From Chloroflexota bacterium (GTDB lineage: Bacteria; Chloroflexota; Limnocylindria; Limnocylindrales; CSP1-4): a DNA stretch of 5,215 nucleotides. Positions within the stretch are counted from its first letter, which is position 1. Each line of letters starts with the position of its first letter. Positions 4,773 to 5,215 of this stretch are shown here, in pieces. A program made the position numbers and the translations under genes. The stretch covers positions 1-5,215 of the forward strand of contig JACVXW010000128.1 in assembly GCA_015661135.1 (NCBI GenBank). Direction: 5' to 3'. The notes below the pieces were generated by a model that did no database searches, had not been told where the DNA came from, and saw only the letters and a list, made by a program, of their open reading frames with translations.

Positions 4773-5215
4773 GTGACTGCTTCCCACGGATCGCGGCGAC
4801 AGGCCGCGCACGACCTCTCCGGAGCCGCCCAGGAGTACCTCCTCGCGCTGCGGGTCATGACCGGCGACGCGCAGCGGGTCACGGCGTCGCATGTCGGACG
4901 ACGGCTCGGCGTCAGCACGCAGGCCGCCAGCGAGATGTTCCGTCGTCTCGTCGCCGACGGGCTCGTGACGCAGGCCGAGGGTCGCGAGCTCGTCCTGACG
5001 ACGGCCGGGCGAACGGCGGCCGACGGGATATTTCGCCGCCACGCCCTGTGCGAATGGCTGCTGACGGAGATCGTGGGTCTCGGCTGGGCTGAGTCCGACC
5101 AGGAGGCGGAGCGCCTCCAGGCGGCGATCTCGCCGCGAGTCGAGCACATGCTGGACGAGCTCCTGGGGCATCCGGAGACCTGTCCACACGGCAACCCGAT
5201 CGATGTCGAGGCGAC
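4773..5215 (+). CDS. DtxR/MntR-family metal-dependent transcriptional repressor (3' end outside window)
   Basis: Cytoplasmic DNA-binding regulator, normally repressing metal uptake genes when Fe(II) or Mn(II) is bound. The first 147 codons are present. GTG 4773 is the only start near the conserved region, whose homology begins at GAAQEYLLALRVM (17-29). Residues 36-65 are the winged helix-turn-helix (VTASHVGRRLGVST, then QAASEMFRRLVADGLV), with the wing at LVLTTAGRTAA (73-83). The dimerisation domain follows: RRHALCEWLLTEIVGLGW (88-105) and the signature TCPHGNPI (136-143). A gapless alignment to DtxR (offset 11, from recall) puts H90, E94 and D109 at the ancillary site (H79, E83, H98). It puts E21, E113, Q116 and A117 at the primary site (M10, C102, E105, H106), so two usual ligands are missing. 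The C-terminal FeoA/SH3-like domain, if any, lies beyond the edge. Its frame stays open upstream into the J-domain gene; I treat them as separate proteins. Confidence 0.88.
   Translation, partial: MTASHGSRRQAAHDLSGAAQEYLLALRVMTGDAQRVTASHVGRRLGVSTQAASEMFRRLVADGLVTQAEGRELVLTTAGRTAADGIFRRHALCEWLLTEIVGLGWAESDQEAERLQAAISPRVEHMLDELLGHPETCPHGNPIDVEA

Noticed and set aside
3792..5189. A 465-codon open frame on the minus strand across the J-domain and regulator genes
   Set aside because: Composition is that of an antisense shadow (Arg/Gly-rich), it spans two recognisable plus-strand genes, and it has no recognisable domain.

Overview
This is high-GC DNA from a free-living bacterium. The proteins resemble those of Chloroflexota, perhaps the uncultured soil and freshwater lineages. 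The clues are an NMT1/THI5-like lipoprotein of a type I associate with that phylum, a Rhizobium-etli-type asparaginase II, and a J-domain protein with a long Pro/Gly/Ala linker and a membrane tail. The taxonomic call is an inference from protein style, not a search result.

Layout. Bases 1-120 are a leader with an 8-bp GC hairpin. It leads into an ABC-transporter substrate-binding lipoprotein (121-1290, +). The uracil phosphoribosyltransferase gene upp (1271-1951, -) runs towards it, and the two overlap by 20 bp at their 3' ends. A 306-bp divergent intergenic region (1952-2257) separates upp from an L-asparaginase II gene (GTG start at 2258, ends 3379, +). It holds candidate promoters for both directions and a perfect inverted repeat. 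Next is a J-domain (DnaJ-like) protein with a C-terminal membrane region (3429-4756, +), which needs a -1 frame change near 4575-4590 to stay coherent. Last is the first 147 codons of a DtxR/MntR-family metal-dependent repressor (4773 to the window edge, +).

How the genes work together. The window is mostly unrelated housekeeping and uptake functions: import of a small heterocycle-like ligand, uracil salvage to UMP, asparagine deamidation, a co-chaperone and a metal-responsive regulator. The asparaginase, J-domain and DtxR-like genes are co-directional with gaps of 49 and 16 bp and could share a transcript, but nothing shows a common pathway. I see no mobile element, CRISPR array, RNA gene or clear intrinsic terminator.

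Most worth a second look: (i) the apparent frameshift in the J-domain gene, which lies just after the second copy of a 12-bp exact repeat; (ii) the same frame staying open from 3429 to the window end, so a gene caller would fuse the J-domain protein to the DtxR homologue; (iii) loss of the usual Glu-His metal ligands in the DtxR homologue; (iv) a Lys-to-Gln change at a predicted zinc ligand of the asparaginase. I did not find a convincing new multi-gene system.
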